From the NCBI GenBank assembly GCA_019420405.1, contig JAHZHF010000149.1, positions 1-7,554 of the forward strand: a stretch of 7,554 bases of DNA. The letters are read 5' to 3'. How positions within the stretch are numbered: the stretch's first letter is position 1; every line of letters begins with the position of its first letter. Origin of the DNA: Clostridiales bacterium (lineage in GTDB: Bacteria > Bacillota > Clostridia > Lachnospirales > Lachnospiraceae). Shown here piece after piece: positions 1-6,776 of the stretch. Both the position numbers and the translations under genes were made by a program. The notes under the pieces are model-generated. The model did not search any database. It worked only from the letters and a program-made list of their open reading frames with translations, and was not told where the DNA came from.

Positions 1-138
1 CTCTTCGGCCTGTTAGATTTTCCGGATTCCGGAACGGAACATCGAACGTCTGTCCTCTTGGCACAGAATATGTATTGTCAAAACTCCGCTCCACTTCCGG
101 ACTCATTTTGACGAAAACGTTATTGAACTTTATAGCTG
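1..138 (-). repeat. Partial copy of the palindromic intergenic repeat, abutting atpC
   Basis: Read on the minus strand from 138, this begins with CAGCTATAAAGTTCA, identical to positions 7066-7080 of the palindrome at the other end of the window. Both continue with a TAAC one base later. Similarity goes on in patches: TCAAAA followed by GTCCG, then TATTCTG about 50 bases further in, then GAGGAC. It therefore looks like a diverged copy of the same family, cut by the window edge so its second arm cannot be seen. It starts 3 bases after the atpC stop codon, so it forms the 3' end of the atp transcript. It contains an inner hairpin (77-112). No ORF here looks genuine. The relationship is seen in the sequence; the family identity is inference. 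Confidence 0.7.
77..112. repeat. Inverted repeat GTCAAAA...TTTTGAC downstream of atpC
   Basis: Perfect 7-bp arms at 77-83 and 106-112 enclose a 22-base interior in which a further 4 bp (CGGA/TCCG) can pair. It lies about 30 bases past the atpC stop. Neither strand has a T-run directly after the stem, so it is not a typical intrinsic terminator. It may protect the 3' end of the mRNA or simply be part of the fold of the surrounding repeat. Confidence 0.5.
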
Positions 139-141
139 AAC

Positions 142-558
142 TTATATATTCCACTTCCTATCCTGCGCCAGCCTCAGCCGGTTCATCGCCCTGGCCAGTG
201 ACGCCTGGGTATGGTAATACTCCTGGATGCTCTGTTTCTGGCGGAGCTGCTCCTGAGCCCGCTCCCTCTGTTCCTCAGCGCGGCGGATATCAATATCCTC
301 CGGGCGCTCTGCCGTGTCCACAATCAGGGTGACACGGTTGTTGACAATCTCCGCAAAGCCGCTGCCGAGAGCGACCTCCCTCGGCTTGCCCTCCTCGATC
401 TCCACACGTCCGATTCCAACCGTAATTGCGATTACCATGTTCTCATGATTCGGAAGGATTCCGATCTCTCCATCCGCCGCAGGAATCGTCATCTTCCTGC
501 AGCGTCCCTCATAGAACACTTTATCACTTGCTATAATTTTCAGACCAAATGTATCCAT
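142..558 (-). CDS. atpC: F1Fo ATP synthase subunit epsilon
   Basis: Rotor-foot subunit of F1, which binds gamma and the c-ring and can restrain ATP hydrolysis; cytoplasmic face of the membrane. The 138 residues fit the family (about 130-140). The N-terminal beta-sandwich (about 1-85) includes the conserved GEIGILPNHEN (30-40) and GSGFAEI (65-71). The C-terminal helical hairpin (about 88-135) ends in the family-typical LARAMNRL stretch. IDIRRA at 89-94 fits the I/L-D-x-x-R-A pattern known from ATP-binding epsilon of Bacillus PS3. I chose the ATG at 558 because AAGGAG at 568-573 is 9 bases upstream; the ATG at 564, two codons earlier, would leave only 3. That ribosome site overlaps the atpD stop, so the two genes are probably translationally coupled. 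Last gene of the operon. Confidence 0.96.
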   Translation of the reverse strand: MDTFGLKIIASDKVFYEGRCRKMTIPAADGEIGILPNHENMVIAITVGIGRVEIEEGKPREVALGSGFAEIVNNRVTLIVDTAERPEDIDIRRAEEQRERAQEQLRQKQSIQEYYHTQASLARAMNRLRLAQDRKWNI

Positions 559-567
559 GTGCATACA

Positions 568-573
568 CTCCTT
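568..573 (-). promoter_or_regulatory. Ribosome binding site that decides the atpC start
   Basis: AAGGAG on the minus strand, ending 9 bases before the ATG at 558 but only 3 before the upstream in-frame ATG at 564. It shares a base with the TGA stop of atpD (573-575). Confidence 0.75.
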
Positions 574-1973
574 CAGGCTTCCGCCGCCTTCTCAGCTTCC
601 GCCTTTTTGATCACATCGTCGATTGTTCCCACATTAAAGAAGGCAGATTCCGGATACTGATCCATCTCACCGTTTATGATCATCTTAAAGCCGCGGATTG
701 TCTCCTTGAGAGGAACGTACTTCCCCGGAATTCCGGTAAATGTCTCCGCCACAAAGAACGGCTGGGAGAGGAATCTCTGAATCTTTCTCGCCCGCATAAC
801 CGTCGCCTTATCCTCGTCGGAGAGTTCCTCCATACCAAGGATCGCAATGATATCCTGCAGTTCTTTATACTTCTGGAGGATTGCGATTACCTGATTCGCC
901 ACCTCGTAGTGCTCCTCGCCCACTACATCCGCCTCCAGGATACGTGAACTGGACTCCAGCGGATCTACCGCCGGATAGATGCCCTGCTCCACGATCTTTC
1001 TGGAAAGGACTGTTGTCGCATCCAGATGGGCGAACGTAGTCGCCGGAGCCGGGTCTGTCAGGTCATCCGCCGGCACGTAAACGGCCTGCACAGAGGTAAC
1101 TGATCCGTTCTTTGTGGATGCAATCCTCTCCTGCAGCTCACCCATCTCAGTCGCCAGCGTAGGCTGATATCCTACTGCCGACGGCATACGCCCGAGAAGT
1201 GCAGATACCTCAGATCCTGCCTGTGTGAAACGGAAGATATTGTCGATAAAGAGGAGGACGTTTCTGTGCTCCTCATCACGGAAATATTCCGCCATCGTAA
1301 GTCCTGTCTCCGCCACACGCATACGTGCTCCGGGCGGCTCATTCATCTGTCCGAACACCAGAGCCGTCTTCTCCAGTACTCCGGACTCCTTCATCTCACT
1401 CCACAGGTCATTTCCCTCACGGGAACGCTCTCCTACTCCGGTAAAGATCGAGTATCCGCCGTGCTCTGTGGCGATGTTTCTGATCAGCTCCTGGATCAAC
1501 ACGGTTTTACCGACGCCGGCTCCGCCGAACAGACCGATTTTTCCGCCCTTTGCATAGGGAGCCAGAAGATCGATTACCTTGATTCCCGTCTCCAGAATCT
1601 CCACCACCGGGCTCTGTTCTTCAAATGTCGGCGGAGTTCTGTGGATCACCCACTTCTCTCCGTCGTCAATGCGCTCTCCATCGTCAATCGTCTCGCCGAG
1701 TACATTGAACAGTCTCCCCAGCGTTTTTTCCCCGACAGGCACCTTGATTCCCGCGCCCGTCGCCGTCACTTCCATATCGCGGTGAAGTCCCTCGCTGGCT
1801 GAGAGCATCAGACAGCGCACTTCGTTATTTCCCAGATGCTGCGCCACTTCCATGATGCATTTTTTTCCGTTGTTCTCAACTTCCAGCGCGTCTTTGATAA
1901 AGGGAAGGTCACCGTTTTCAAATACCACGTCAACAACAGGCCCCATAACCTGTATGATTCTTCCTTTATTCAT
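573..1973 (-). CDS. atpD: F1Fo ATP synthase subunit beta (catalytic)
   Basis: Catalytic subunit of the alpha3-beta3 head, making ATP from ADP and phosphate. The 466-residue length is normal. Visible in order: N-terminal beta-barrel with GRIIQVMGPVVDV (4-16); P-loop GGAGVGKT (150-157) with Lys156; GERSREGNDLW (181-191) carrying the catalytic Glu182; GQMNEPPGARMRVAETGL; Walker B strand ending in Asp244 (LLFIDNIFRFTQAGSEVSALLGR); and the C-terminal torque helix EELSDED (382-388), a variant of DELSEED. I chose ATG 1973 over the ATG at 1991 because GAGGAG (1981-1986) lies 7 bases before it and the family begins with this MNKGRI-type sequence. It follows atpG by 19 bases and precedes atpC by 14. 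No catalytic residue is missing. Confidence 0.98.
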   Translation of the reverse strand: MNKGRIIQVMGPVVDVVFENGDLPFIKDALEVENNGKKCIMEVAQHLGNNEVRCLMLSASEGLHRDMEVTATGAGIKVPVGEKTLGRLFNVLGETIDDGERIDDGEKWVIHRTPPTFEEQSPVVEILETGIKVIDLLAPYAKGGKIGLFGGAGVGKTVLIQELIRNIATEHGGYSIFTGVGERSREGNDLWSEMKESGVLEKTALVFGQMNEPPGARMRVAETGLTMAEYFRDEEHRNVLLFIDNIFRFTQAGSEVSALLGRMPSAVGYQPTLATEMGELQERIASTKNGSVTSVQAVYVPADDLTDPAPATTFAHLDATTVLSRKIVEQGIYPAVDPLESSSRILEADVVGEEHYEVANQVIAILQKYKELQDIIAILGMEELSDEDKATVMRARKIQRFLSQPFFVAETFTGIPGKYVPLKETIRGFKMIINGEMDQYPESAFFNVGTIDDVIKKAEAEKAAEA

Positions 1974-1980
1974 AATCCGT

Positions 1981-1986
1981 CTCCTC
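1981..1986 (-). promoter_or_regulatory. Ribosome binding site that decides the atpD start
   Basis: GAGGAG on the minus strand, 7 bases before the ATG at 1973. The longer reading from ATG 1991 would contain this site inside its own coding sequence, which argues against it. Confidence 0.75.
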
Positions 1987-1992
1987 TGCATT

Positions 1993-2877
1993 CTATTTCT
2001 TCTGCGCCCTTGCCCCCGCGCACACTTCTGTAATTTCCTGTGTAATCGCCGCCTGTCTCGCCCGGTTATAGACGATGGACAGGTCGTGGATCAGGCTTTC
2101 GGCGCTGTCCGTCGCAGATTTCATGGCCATCATCCGGGCGTTGTGCTCACTGGCGTAAGCCTCCACCAGACTGCCGTAGATCATTCCTGTTACATAGTTT
2201 GGCACGATACTATCCAGCACCGCCTCCACAGACGGATACAGCTCGATCGCCTCCCGGTACATGTTGAGCGGCATCTTCATCTCATTAAAAGAACTCCGCT
2301 CCAGAGGAAGGAGCTTCATCACCTCAGCGTTAGACTGAACCGAATTCTCCATTCTCGTATAGACCACATAGATCTCGTCCAGTTCCCCTGCCATAAACTG
2401 GTCAAGCAGCACTCCCGAGATATCACGGGCACGGTGCATCGTCGGTTTCTGAACCGTATACTGAAAGTGCGTGTCTATCTCCACATTCCGCTTTGCAAAA
2501 TAATGGCGGCCCAGCTCTCCTACGATATACAGCTTATGAACTCCCGGCCTTGCAAGGATCTCCTCTTCCAGCTTCACTACATTGTGATTGTACGCCCCGG
2601 CAAGACCTTTATCTGCGGTAATCACGATACTTCCTATCTTCCGCTCTTCTTCCGGGATTTTCTCCCTCTGATCAAAAAACGGATGCGTAAGTTCCGGCAG
2701 ATGCCGCAGGATTCTCGAAATTTCTCCCTGGAGAGCATAAAAATACGGCTCTGTATCCGCCAGTTTCTTTTTCGCCTGCGTCAGTTTTGAGGAGGAGATC
2801 ATATACATGGCGTTGGTGATCTTCATCGTATCCTTTACACTGTTGATCCGGCTCTGTATCTCTCTGATATTCGCCAT
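1993..2877 (-). CDS. atpG: F1Fo ATP synthase subunit gamma
   Basis: Central rotor shaft of F1, coupling c-ring rotation to the catalytic sites. The 294 residues match the family. N-terminal coiled-coil helix: MANIREIQSRINSVKDTMKI with ITNAMYMISSSKL (20-32), the counterpart of the usual ITxAMxMVAxxKL. Rossmann-like middle: IVITADKGLAGAYN (84-97), the counterpart of TSDRGLCGAFN. C-terminal helix: ASEHNARMMAMKSATDSAE (242-260) and NRARQAAITQEITE (271-284). The Tyr in AMYMIS is where many gammas have Lys. The AGGTGA ribosome site (2882-2887) overlaps the atpA stop codon; only 4 bases separate the genes, indicating coupled translation. Confidence 0.97.
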   Translation of the reverse strand: MANIREIQSRINSVKDTMKITNAMYMISSSKLTQAKKKLADTEPYFYALQGEISRILRHLPELTHPFFDQREKIPEEERKIGSIVITADKGLAGAYNHNVVKLEEEILARPGVHKLYIVGELGRHYFAKRNVEIDTHFQYTVQKPTMHRARDISGVLLDQFMAGELDEIYVVYTRMENSVQSNAEVMKLLPLERSSFNEMKMPLNMYREAIELYPSVEAVLDSIVPNYVTGMIYGSLVEAYASEHNARMMAMKSATDSAESLIHDLSIVYNRARQAAITQEITEVCAGARAQKK

Positions 2878-2881
2878 ATTC

Positions 2882-4387
2882 TCACCTGCTCTTCTTGAAT
2901 TCCTCTGCCGTTTTCACGATCTTCTCAATCAGTTCTTCCGACAGTACCTTCTTCTCCTCGATCTCCTGACCGATCTCCGGATGGGACGCATCGAAATACG
3001 TCAGCATATCCATCTGGAATTTTTTAATCTCTTTCCTGCCAATCCCAAGCATCACCTTATGCGTAGCCACACAGAGGGTAATCACCTTCTCATGCAGCGA
3101 AAGCGGATGATACAGAGGCTGTTTCAAAAGCTCCATCAGACCGCTTCCGTACTCGAGCTGTTCCTTTGTTGAAGCGTCGAGATCTGAGCTGAACTGAGTA
3201 AATACTTCCATCTCCCTGTATTGTGCCAGATCGATACGGATACTTCCGGACGCTTTCTTCATCGCCTTTGTCTGAGCCGCGCCGCCCACACGGGATACTG
3301 AAAGTCCCACGTTGACTGCGGGGCGCATTCCCGATGCGAACAGTCCGCTCTCCAGGAAGATCTGGCCGTCTGTGATAGAAATCACGTTGGTTGGGATATA
3401 AGCAGATACATCGCCTGCCTGAGTCTCAATGACCGGCAGAGCTGTAATCGAGCCTCCTCCCAGCTTATCACTTAATCGGCTGGATCTCTCCAGCAGCCTT
3501 GAATGCAGGTAGAATACGTCTCCCGGATACGCCTCACGTCCCGGGGAACGTCCCAGTAAAAGGGCAAGTGCACGGTATGCCACCGCCTGTTTGGAAAGAT
3601 CGTCATAGACAATCAGCACATCCTTCCCCTGATACATGAAATACTCTGCCATCGCGGTTCCTGCATATGGCGCAACGTACTGCAGCGGCGCACAGTCGCT
3701 GGCCGTTGATGACACGACAATTGTATATTCCATGGCCCCGTGGGTTTTCAGTGTATTAACCACCTTTGCCACAGTCGATGCTTTCTGCCCGATTGCCACA
3801 TAGATGCAGATCACGTCCTTCCCCTTCTGATTCAGGATCGTATCCATGGCGATCGACGTCTTTCCTGTCTGACGGTCGCCGATGATCAGCTCCCTCTGGC
3901 CGCGGCCGATGGGGAACATGGCGTCGATGGACAGAATACCTGTCTCCATCGGAACACTGACCGACTTTCTGTCAATGATTCCCGGCGCCTCTCTCTCGAC
4001 CGGGCAGTAATCCTCCGCCTCAATCTCTCCTCTTCCGTCGATCGCTTCTCCCAGCGCGTTTACAACTCTTCCTATATATGCATCTCCCACCGGAACTCCG
4101 GCTTTCTTCCCGGTACGGGAAACCTTCGTCCCTTCACGGATCTCCGTATCGCTTCCGAACAGGATACAGCCGATCTCATCTTTCCTGATATCCTGCACCA
4201 TACCCTTAAGTCCCGTCTCGAATGTAACGATTTCCCCGTACATGGCGTGGTCGATCCCATAGATCGTGGCGATCCCGTCGCCCACTGCAACGACAGTTCC
4301 GACTTCACTGTCCCTGCTCATCATATCGAAATTCTCGATCTCCTCTCGCAGAATCGAAATAATCTCGTCTGAATTGATTGAACTCAC
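2882..4387 (-). CDS. atpA: F1Fo ATP synthase subunit alpha
   Basis: Non-catalytic nucleotide-binding subunit that alternates with beta in the F1 head and supplies the arginine finger. The 501 residues are the expected length. N-terminal barrel: SEVGTVVAVGDGIATIYGI; P-loop GDRQTGKT (170-177); Walker B VLIVYDDLSK with Asp262; LLGRSPGREAYPGDVFYLHSRLLERS; and GLSVSRVGGAAQ, with the finger Arg at 366. The start is a GTG. The GTG at 4387 is chosen because GGAGG (4396-4400) lies 8 bases upstream and the protein then begins SSINSDEIISIL, like other alphas. A GTG at 4396 is in frame but overlaps that ribosome site. Spaced 35 bases from atpH and 4 from atpG. Confidence 0.98.
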   Translation of the reverse strand: MSSINSDEIISILREEIENFDMMSRDSEVGTVVAVGDGIATIYGIDHAMYGEIVTFETGLKGMVQDIRKDEIGCILFGSDTEIREGTKVSRTGKKAGVPVGDAYIGRVVNALGEAIDGRGEIEAEDYCPVEREAPGIIDRKSVSVPMETGILSIDAMFPIGRGQRELIIGDRQTGKTSIAMDTILNQKGKDVICIYVAIGQKASTVAKVVNTLKTHGAMEYTIVVSSTASDCAPLQYVAPYAGTAMAEYFMYQGKDVLIVYDDLSKQAVAYRALALLLGRSPGREAYPGDVFYLHSRLLERSSRLSDKLGGGSITALPVIETQAGDVSAYIPTNVISITDGQIFLESGLFASGMRPAVNVGLSVSRVGGAAQTKAMKKASGSIRIDLAQYREMEVFTQFSSDLDASTKEQLEYGSGLMELLKQPLYHPLSLHEKVITLCVATHKVMLGIGRKEIKKFQMDMLTYFDASHPEIGQEIEEKKVLSEELIEKIVKTAEEFKKSR

Positions 4388-4392
4388 CTTGT

Positions 4393-4400
4393 TCACCTCC
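4393..4400 (-). promoter_or_regulatory. Ribosome binding site that decides the GTG start of atpA
   Basis: GGAGGTGA on the minus strand. Its GGAGG core is 8 bases before the GTG at 4387. It physically overlaps the alternative GTG at 4396, which is therefore unlikely to be used. Confidence 0.8.
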
Positions 4401-4422
4401 AGATTTGCAACTGTTACATTTT

Positions 4423-4956
4423 TTAGATATTTGCGGCTCCCAGAGACCGAGCAAGCCTGTCAAGGCGGCCTTTCACACTCCAGTCATACTCATCGCTTCC
4501 AACACGAAGGATAAAGCCGCCGAGCACAGAAGCGTCCTGCCGCACTTCTATATGCGCTTTCCGTGCATTATATTTTTCACACAGGAATTTCTCCATTCCT
4601 TTTTTCTGCTCTTCCTCCGGCGGTATCACGCAGTACAGTTCTCCCCGGATCACCTGCTCCTCTTCGTCCGCGCATCTGTCATATGCCGCAAAAATCTCCT
4701 CAAGCAGATCCATGCGCTGGTATCTGCACGCAGTCTTTAAGAAATTCCTCATCTTATCCGGAAACACTCTGTCAATCACAGTATACTTCTTCTTCACCGG
4801 AATCGTGGGATTAATAAAAATCTCGCGAAGCTGCGGCACTTCCGCAAAGATTTCACGCGTTTTCGCAACCGCTTCCTCCGGAACATCCATACCGTACAAA
4901 ACGCTTCCATATGTTATTGCCGGTGAAGAACACCGGATCTTATTTCCTGTCTTCAT
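4423..4956 (-). CDS. atpH: F1Fo ATP synthase subunit delta
   Basis: Peripheral-stalk subunit (OSCP counterpart) that ties the b subunits to the top of the alpha3-beta3 head. The 177 residues are typical. An N-terminal helical bundle starts at ITYGSVLYGMDVPEEAV, close to the family's KTYGxALFEVA opening. The C-terminal hallmark DASVLGGFILRVGSDEYD (141-158) and SVKGRLDRL (160-168) are clear. The start is uncertain: ATG 4956 has GAGG about 9 bases upstream, while an in-frame GTG at 4971 (five residues longer) has GGGAG 6 bases upstream. I prefer the ATG because it leaves a shorter N-terminal tail. With this start the gene overlaps the end of atpF by 17 bases, suggesting translational coupling. 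Divergent as delta usually is, but not in doubt. Confidence 0.93.
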   Translation of the reverse strand: MKTGNKIRCSSPAITYGSVLYGMDVPEEAVAKTREIFAEVPQLREIFINPTIPVKKKYTVIDRVFPDKMRNFLKTACRYQRMDLLEEIFAAYDRCADEEEQVIRGELYCVIPPEEEQKKGMEKFLCEKYNARKAHIEVRQDASVLGGFILRVGSDEYDWSVKGRLDRLARSLGAANI

Positions 4957-5491
4957 CTTCACTGCCCTCACCTGCGTCTCCCGACATCTCGCTCAGGAAA
5001 CGGTCGTACAGCTCCCGGCCGCTCCCGGCGTCCGCACTGTTTCTGCTCTCCGCGCCAATTCCGTAATCTGCACCGCCGCCAATGATCTTTCTTGCAGATG
5101 CCATGGCAAGTCCTGCGATCTCGGACTGCATCTCTTTCATCGTCCGCTCGCGCTCAACGCGCACGGTCTCCTTCGCAGACTCAATGATACTTCCCGCCTT
5201 CTCTCCGGCCTCGCCAACAATGCGGTCATATTCCGACTTTGCACTCTTCCTTGCATTCTCTACGATCTGCACGGACTCCTGCTTCGCGCCGCTTAAGGCG
5301 TCTTCATATTCCTGCTTCATGCGGAGGGCATCATCCTGCGCTTTCTGCGCATTCTTAAATCCATCCTCAATGATCTGTTTTCTCTTCTCCATAACCTGAG
5401 TCACAGGCCCGATGAGAAAATGTCGCAGCAGGAGATAAAGGACAATAAGATTTATTATGGTATAGACAATCCCCATATCTAATTTGATCAT
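4940..5491 (-). CDS. atpF: F1Fo ATP synthase subunit b
   Basis: Peripheral-stalk subunit, expected as a dimer holding F1 against the a subunit. One N-terminal membrane helix (about 6-27, MGIVYTIINLIVLYLLLRHF) is followed by the family-typical GPVTQVMEKRKQIIEDGF. A long charged coiled coil rich in Ala, Glu, Lys and Arg then runs to about 137. The usual helix end MASARKIIG is present. After it comes a Gly/Ala/Ser-rich stretch (138-159) before RELYDRFLSEM, which resembles the last helix of other b subunits, and then an acidic tail (GSEDEDRK). The 183 residues are slightly longer than common (about 160-170). ATG 5491 has a GGGGTGA site a few bases upstream. Only one b gene is present, so a homodimer is expected. 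Confidence 0.95.
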   Translation of the reverse strand: MIKLDMGIVYTIINLIVLYLLLRHFLIGPVTQVMEKRKQIIEDGFKNAQKAQDDALRMKQEYEDALSGAKQESVQIVENARKSAKSEYDRIVGEAGEKAGSIIESAKETVRVERERTMKEMQSEIAGLAMASARKIIGGGADYGIGAESRNSADAGSGRELYDRFLSEMSGDAGEGSEDEDRK

Positions 5492-5539
5492 CTTGTCACC
5501 CCGTCTTTTTCCTGGTCTTTTCTGTATCCCTCTTTTTTA

Positions 5540-5556
5540 TAACAGTTCAGCTGTTA
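5540..5556. other. Small hairpin between atpE and atpF
   Basis: Arms TAACAG (5540-5545) and CTGTTA (5551-5556) pair perfectly around a 5-base loop, 12 bases beyond the atpE stop in the 77-base gap. On the coding (minus) strand it is followed by an A-run, not U, so it is not an intrinsic terminator. Hairpins at this point can stabilise atpE mRNA or block 3' decay, which would help make c in excess over b. That role is inferred here. Confidence 0.4.
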
Positions 5557-5568
5557 CACAATTGTTGA

Positions 5569-5790
5569 TTACAGAAGCAGGATGATCAAAAGTCCGATGA
5601 TGAATCCGTAGATTGCTGTTGCCTCCGCCAGTGCACAGCCAAGGATCAGATTCTTAAAGATCTTACCCTCTGCCTCCGGCTGTCTTGCGATCGCCTCTGT
5701 AGCCTTTCCTGTCGCAATACCGATTCCAACTCCTGCTCCAATACCTGTTAATACAGCGACTGCTGCTCCGATTGCTATAATTGCTTCCAT
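5569..5790 (-). CDS. atpE: F1Fo ATP synthase subunit c (c-ring proteolipid)
   Basis: Ion-carrying rotor subunit; many copies form the membrane c-ring. The 73 residues make two membrane helices (about 3-27 and 46-72) joined by the polar loop ARQPEAEGK (35-43), which contacts gamma and epsilon. Helix 1 has the glycine zipper with Gly at 16, 18, 20, 22 and 24. Helix 2 carries the ion-binding carboxylate Glu56 in LAEATAIYG. Against the Na+ site of Ilyobacter tartaricus (Gln32, Glu65, Ser66, Thr67, Tyr70), this protein has Ile23, Glu56, Ala57, Thr58 and Tyr61. Glu, Thr and Tyr are kept while Gln and Ser are lost, which favours protons. A strong AAGGAGA site (5799-5805) lies 8 bases before the ATG, fitting the high output this gene needs. 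Confidence 0.97.
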   Translation of the reverse strand: MEAIIAIGAAVAVLTGIGAGVGIGIATGKATEAIARQPEAEGKIFKNLILGCALAEATAIYGFIIGLLIILLL

Positions 5791-5798
5791 AGTTTTAA

Positions 5799-5805
5799 TC
5801 TCCTT
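5799..5805 (-). promoter_or_regulatory. Strong ribosome binding site of atpE
   Basis: AAGGAGA on the minus strand, 8 bases before the ATG, one of the best matches to the anti-Shine-Dalgarno sequence in the operon. This suits the many c copies needed per enzyme. Confidence 0.7.
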
Positions 5806-5830
5806 TTCTTCCTCGTAATCGTCTTGTAGT

Positions 5831-6706
5831 TTACTCCATCTCCTCTGTCATAAAGATCGCCGTCAGGAAAACAAATACATACGCCTGCAGCAATCCGTCG
5901 AAGATGTCAAAATAGAAACTCACCGGGATCGGAATGATCAGTGGCACAAAGCATTTCAAAAGCTCCAGAACCACAAACCCGGCCAGCATATTTCCGAAAA
6001 GCCGCATACACAAGGACAGCGGCCGGATCACGATCTCCAGCACCATGATCGGCGCTACGATCGGAACCGGCTGGGCAAAATGCTTCACCCAATGTTTCAG
6101 TCCGTTTTTGCGGATACCGGAAAATTCGATCACAAACATGCTCATAATCGCCAGCCCTGCCGTCACATTCAAATCTTTTGTCGGCGGCTTGAACCCACAC
6201 AGCGGCGCGATCGTATTCGCCGCGGCCAGGTAGAGAATCACTGTGATCAGATACGGGGTGTATTTTCGGTTTTCTTTCCCGATAATCCCCTCAAAGAAAT
6301 CCTGCGCCCAGCCAATCGCGGTTTCCAGTGCAATCTGCACTTTTCCCGGGTTTTCCACTCTCAGATTCCTTGTCAGGATAATGGACGCTATGACGAGCAC
6401 TGCCATAATGATCCACGTGACAACAACTGACTCTGAGATACCGCCCAGAACCGGAAGCGTAAAGACTGTCTCGCAGTTCAGTTCTTCCATCAGTCTTTCT
6501 GTCAAATCTCCCGTATTGCTCCCTCCTTTTCTTGCAAGATCCAGGTGATACAGGACCTGGTTCTTCCATTTTTCGGAATATGACTCAGCCGGTGATTTTG
6601 GGTACAAAAAAAGGAGCTGTTCCTCATTGAACCCCTCAACCTTGAATCTATCCACGCTTCTTATGACAGGTCTTTCCATGACGTTTTTACACGCCTTTTT
6701 ATACAT
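5831..6706 (-). CDS. atpB: F1Fo ATP synthase subunit a, with unusual N-terminal extension
   Basis: Membrane stator subunit that provides the two ion half-channels against the c-ring. In the 291-residue reading, several membrane helices run from about residue 94 onward. The essential arginine is Arg235 in RPLSLCMRLFGNMLAGF (228-244). The final helices include FDGLLQAYVFVFLTAIFM. Family similarity starts at MEELNCETVFTLPVLGG (73-89), which gives a normal-sized 219-residue protein from ATG 6490. The preceding 72 codons are in frame, free of stops, hydrophilic and unlike any a subunit I know. Possible starts are ATG 6706 and ATG 6679 (both with weak ribosome sites), TTG 6505 (15 bases after the strong AAAAGGAGGG at 6521-6530) and ATG 6490. 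The promoter predicts an RNA start near 6741, only about 35 bases before ATG 6706. The whole frame is given here; the true start is open. First gene of the operon. Confidence 0.93.
   Translation of the reverse strand: MYKKACKNVMERPVIRSVDRFKVEGFNEEQLLFLYPKSPAESYSEKWKNQVLYHLDLARKGGSNTGDLTERLMEELNCETVFTLPVLGGISESVVVTWIIMAVLVIASIILTRNLRVENPGKVQIALETAIGWAQDFFEGIIGKENRKYTPYLITVILYLAAANTIAPLCGFKPPTKDLNVTAGLAIMSMFVIEFSGIRKNGLKHWVKHFAQPVPIVAPIMVLEIVIRPLSLCMRLFGNMLAGFVVLELLKCFVPLIIPIPVSFYFDIFDGLLQAYVFVFLTAIFMTEEME
6521..6530 (-). promoter_or_regulatory. Strong internal ribosome binding site before the conserved part of atpB
   Basis: AAAAGGAGGG on the minus strand is the purest Shine-Dalgarno sequence in the operon but lies inside the long atpB frame. 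Downstream in-frame starts are TTG 6505 (15 bases away, rather long) and ATG 6490 (30 bases away, too far for ordinary use). It suggests that translation of the conserved a subunit may begin here, with the upstream 60-odd codons as a separate or relic leader. Confidence 0.45.
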
Positions 6707-6747
6707 CTTCTGACCGGATAAGTATCCTGTCTTTCAAAGCTGTAGTA

Positions 6748-6776
6748 ATATTACGCCCCGGTTATTTTTTTGTCAA
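6748..6776 (-). promoter_or_regulatory. Sigma-A type promoter of the atp operon
   Basis: On the minus strand, TTGACA (6771-6776, perfect -35) is followed by a 17-base spacer and TAATAT (6748-6753, -10). The predicted RNA start is near 6741, giving a leader of about 35 bases to ATG 6706 or about 250 bases to ATG 6490. A-runs upstream could act as an UP element. It is the best minus-strand promoter I see before atpB. Confidence 0.8.

Noticed and set aside
1852..2790. Long plus-strand open frame (312 codons) opposite atpG and the end of atpD
   Set aside because: It is fully antisense to genes with clear family motifs, has no recognisable domain and no credible ribosome site. It is a shadow frame of a gene-dense region.
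5540..5556. Hairpin after atpE as an intrinsic terminator
   Set aside because: The stem is only 6 bp, and on the coding strand it is followed by A residues instead of U. Five essential genes of the complex lie downstream.
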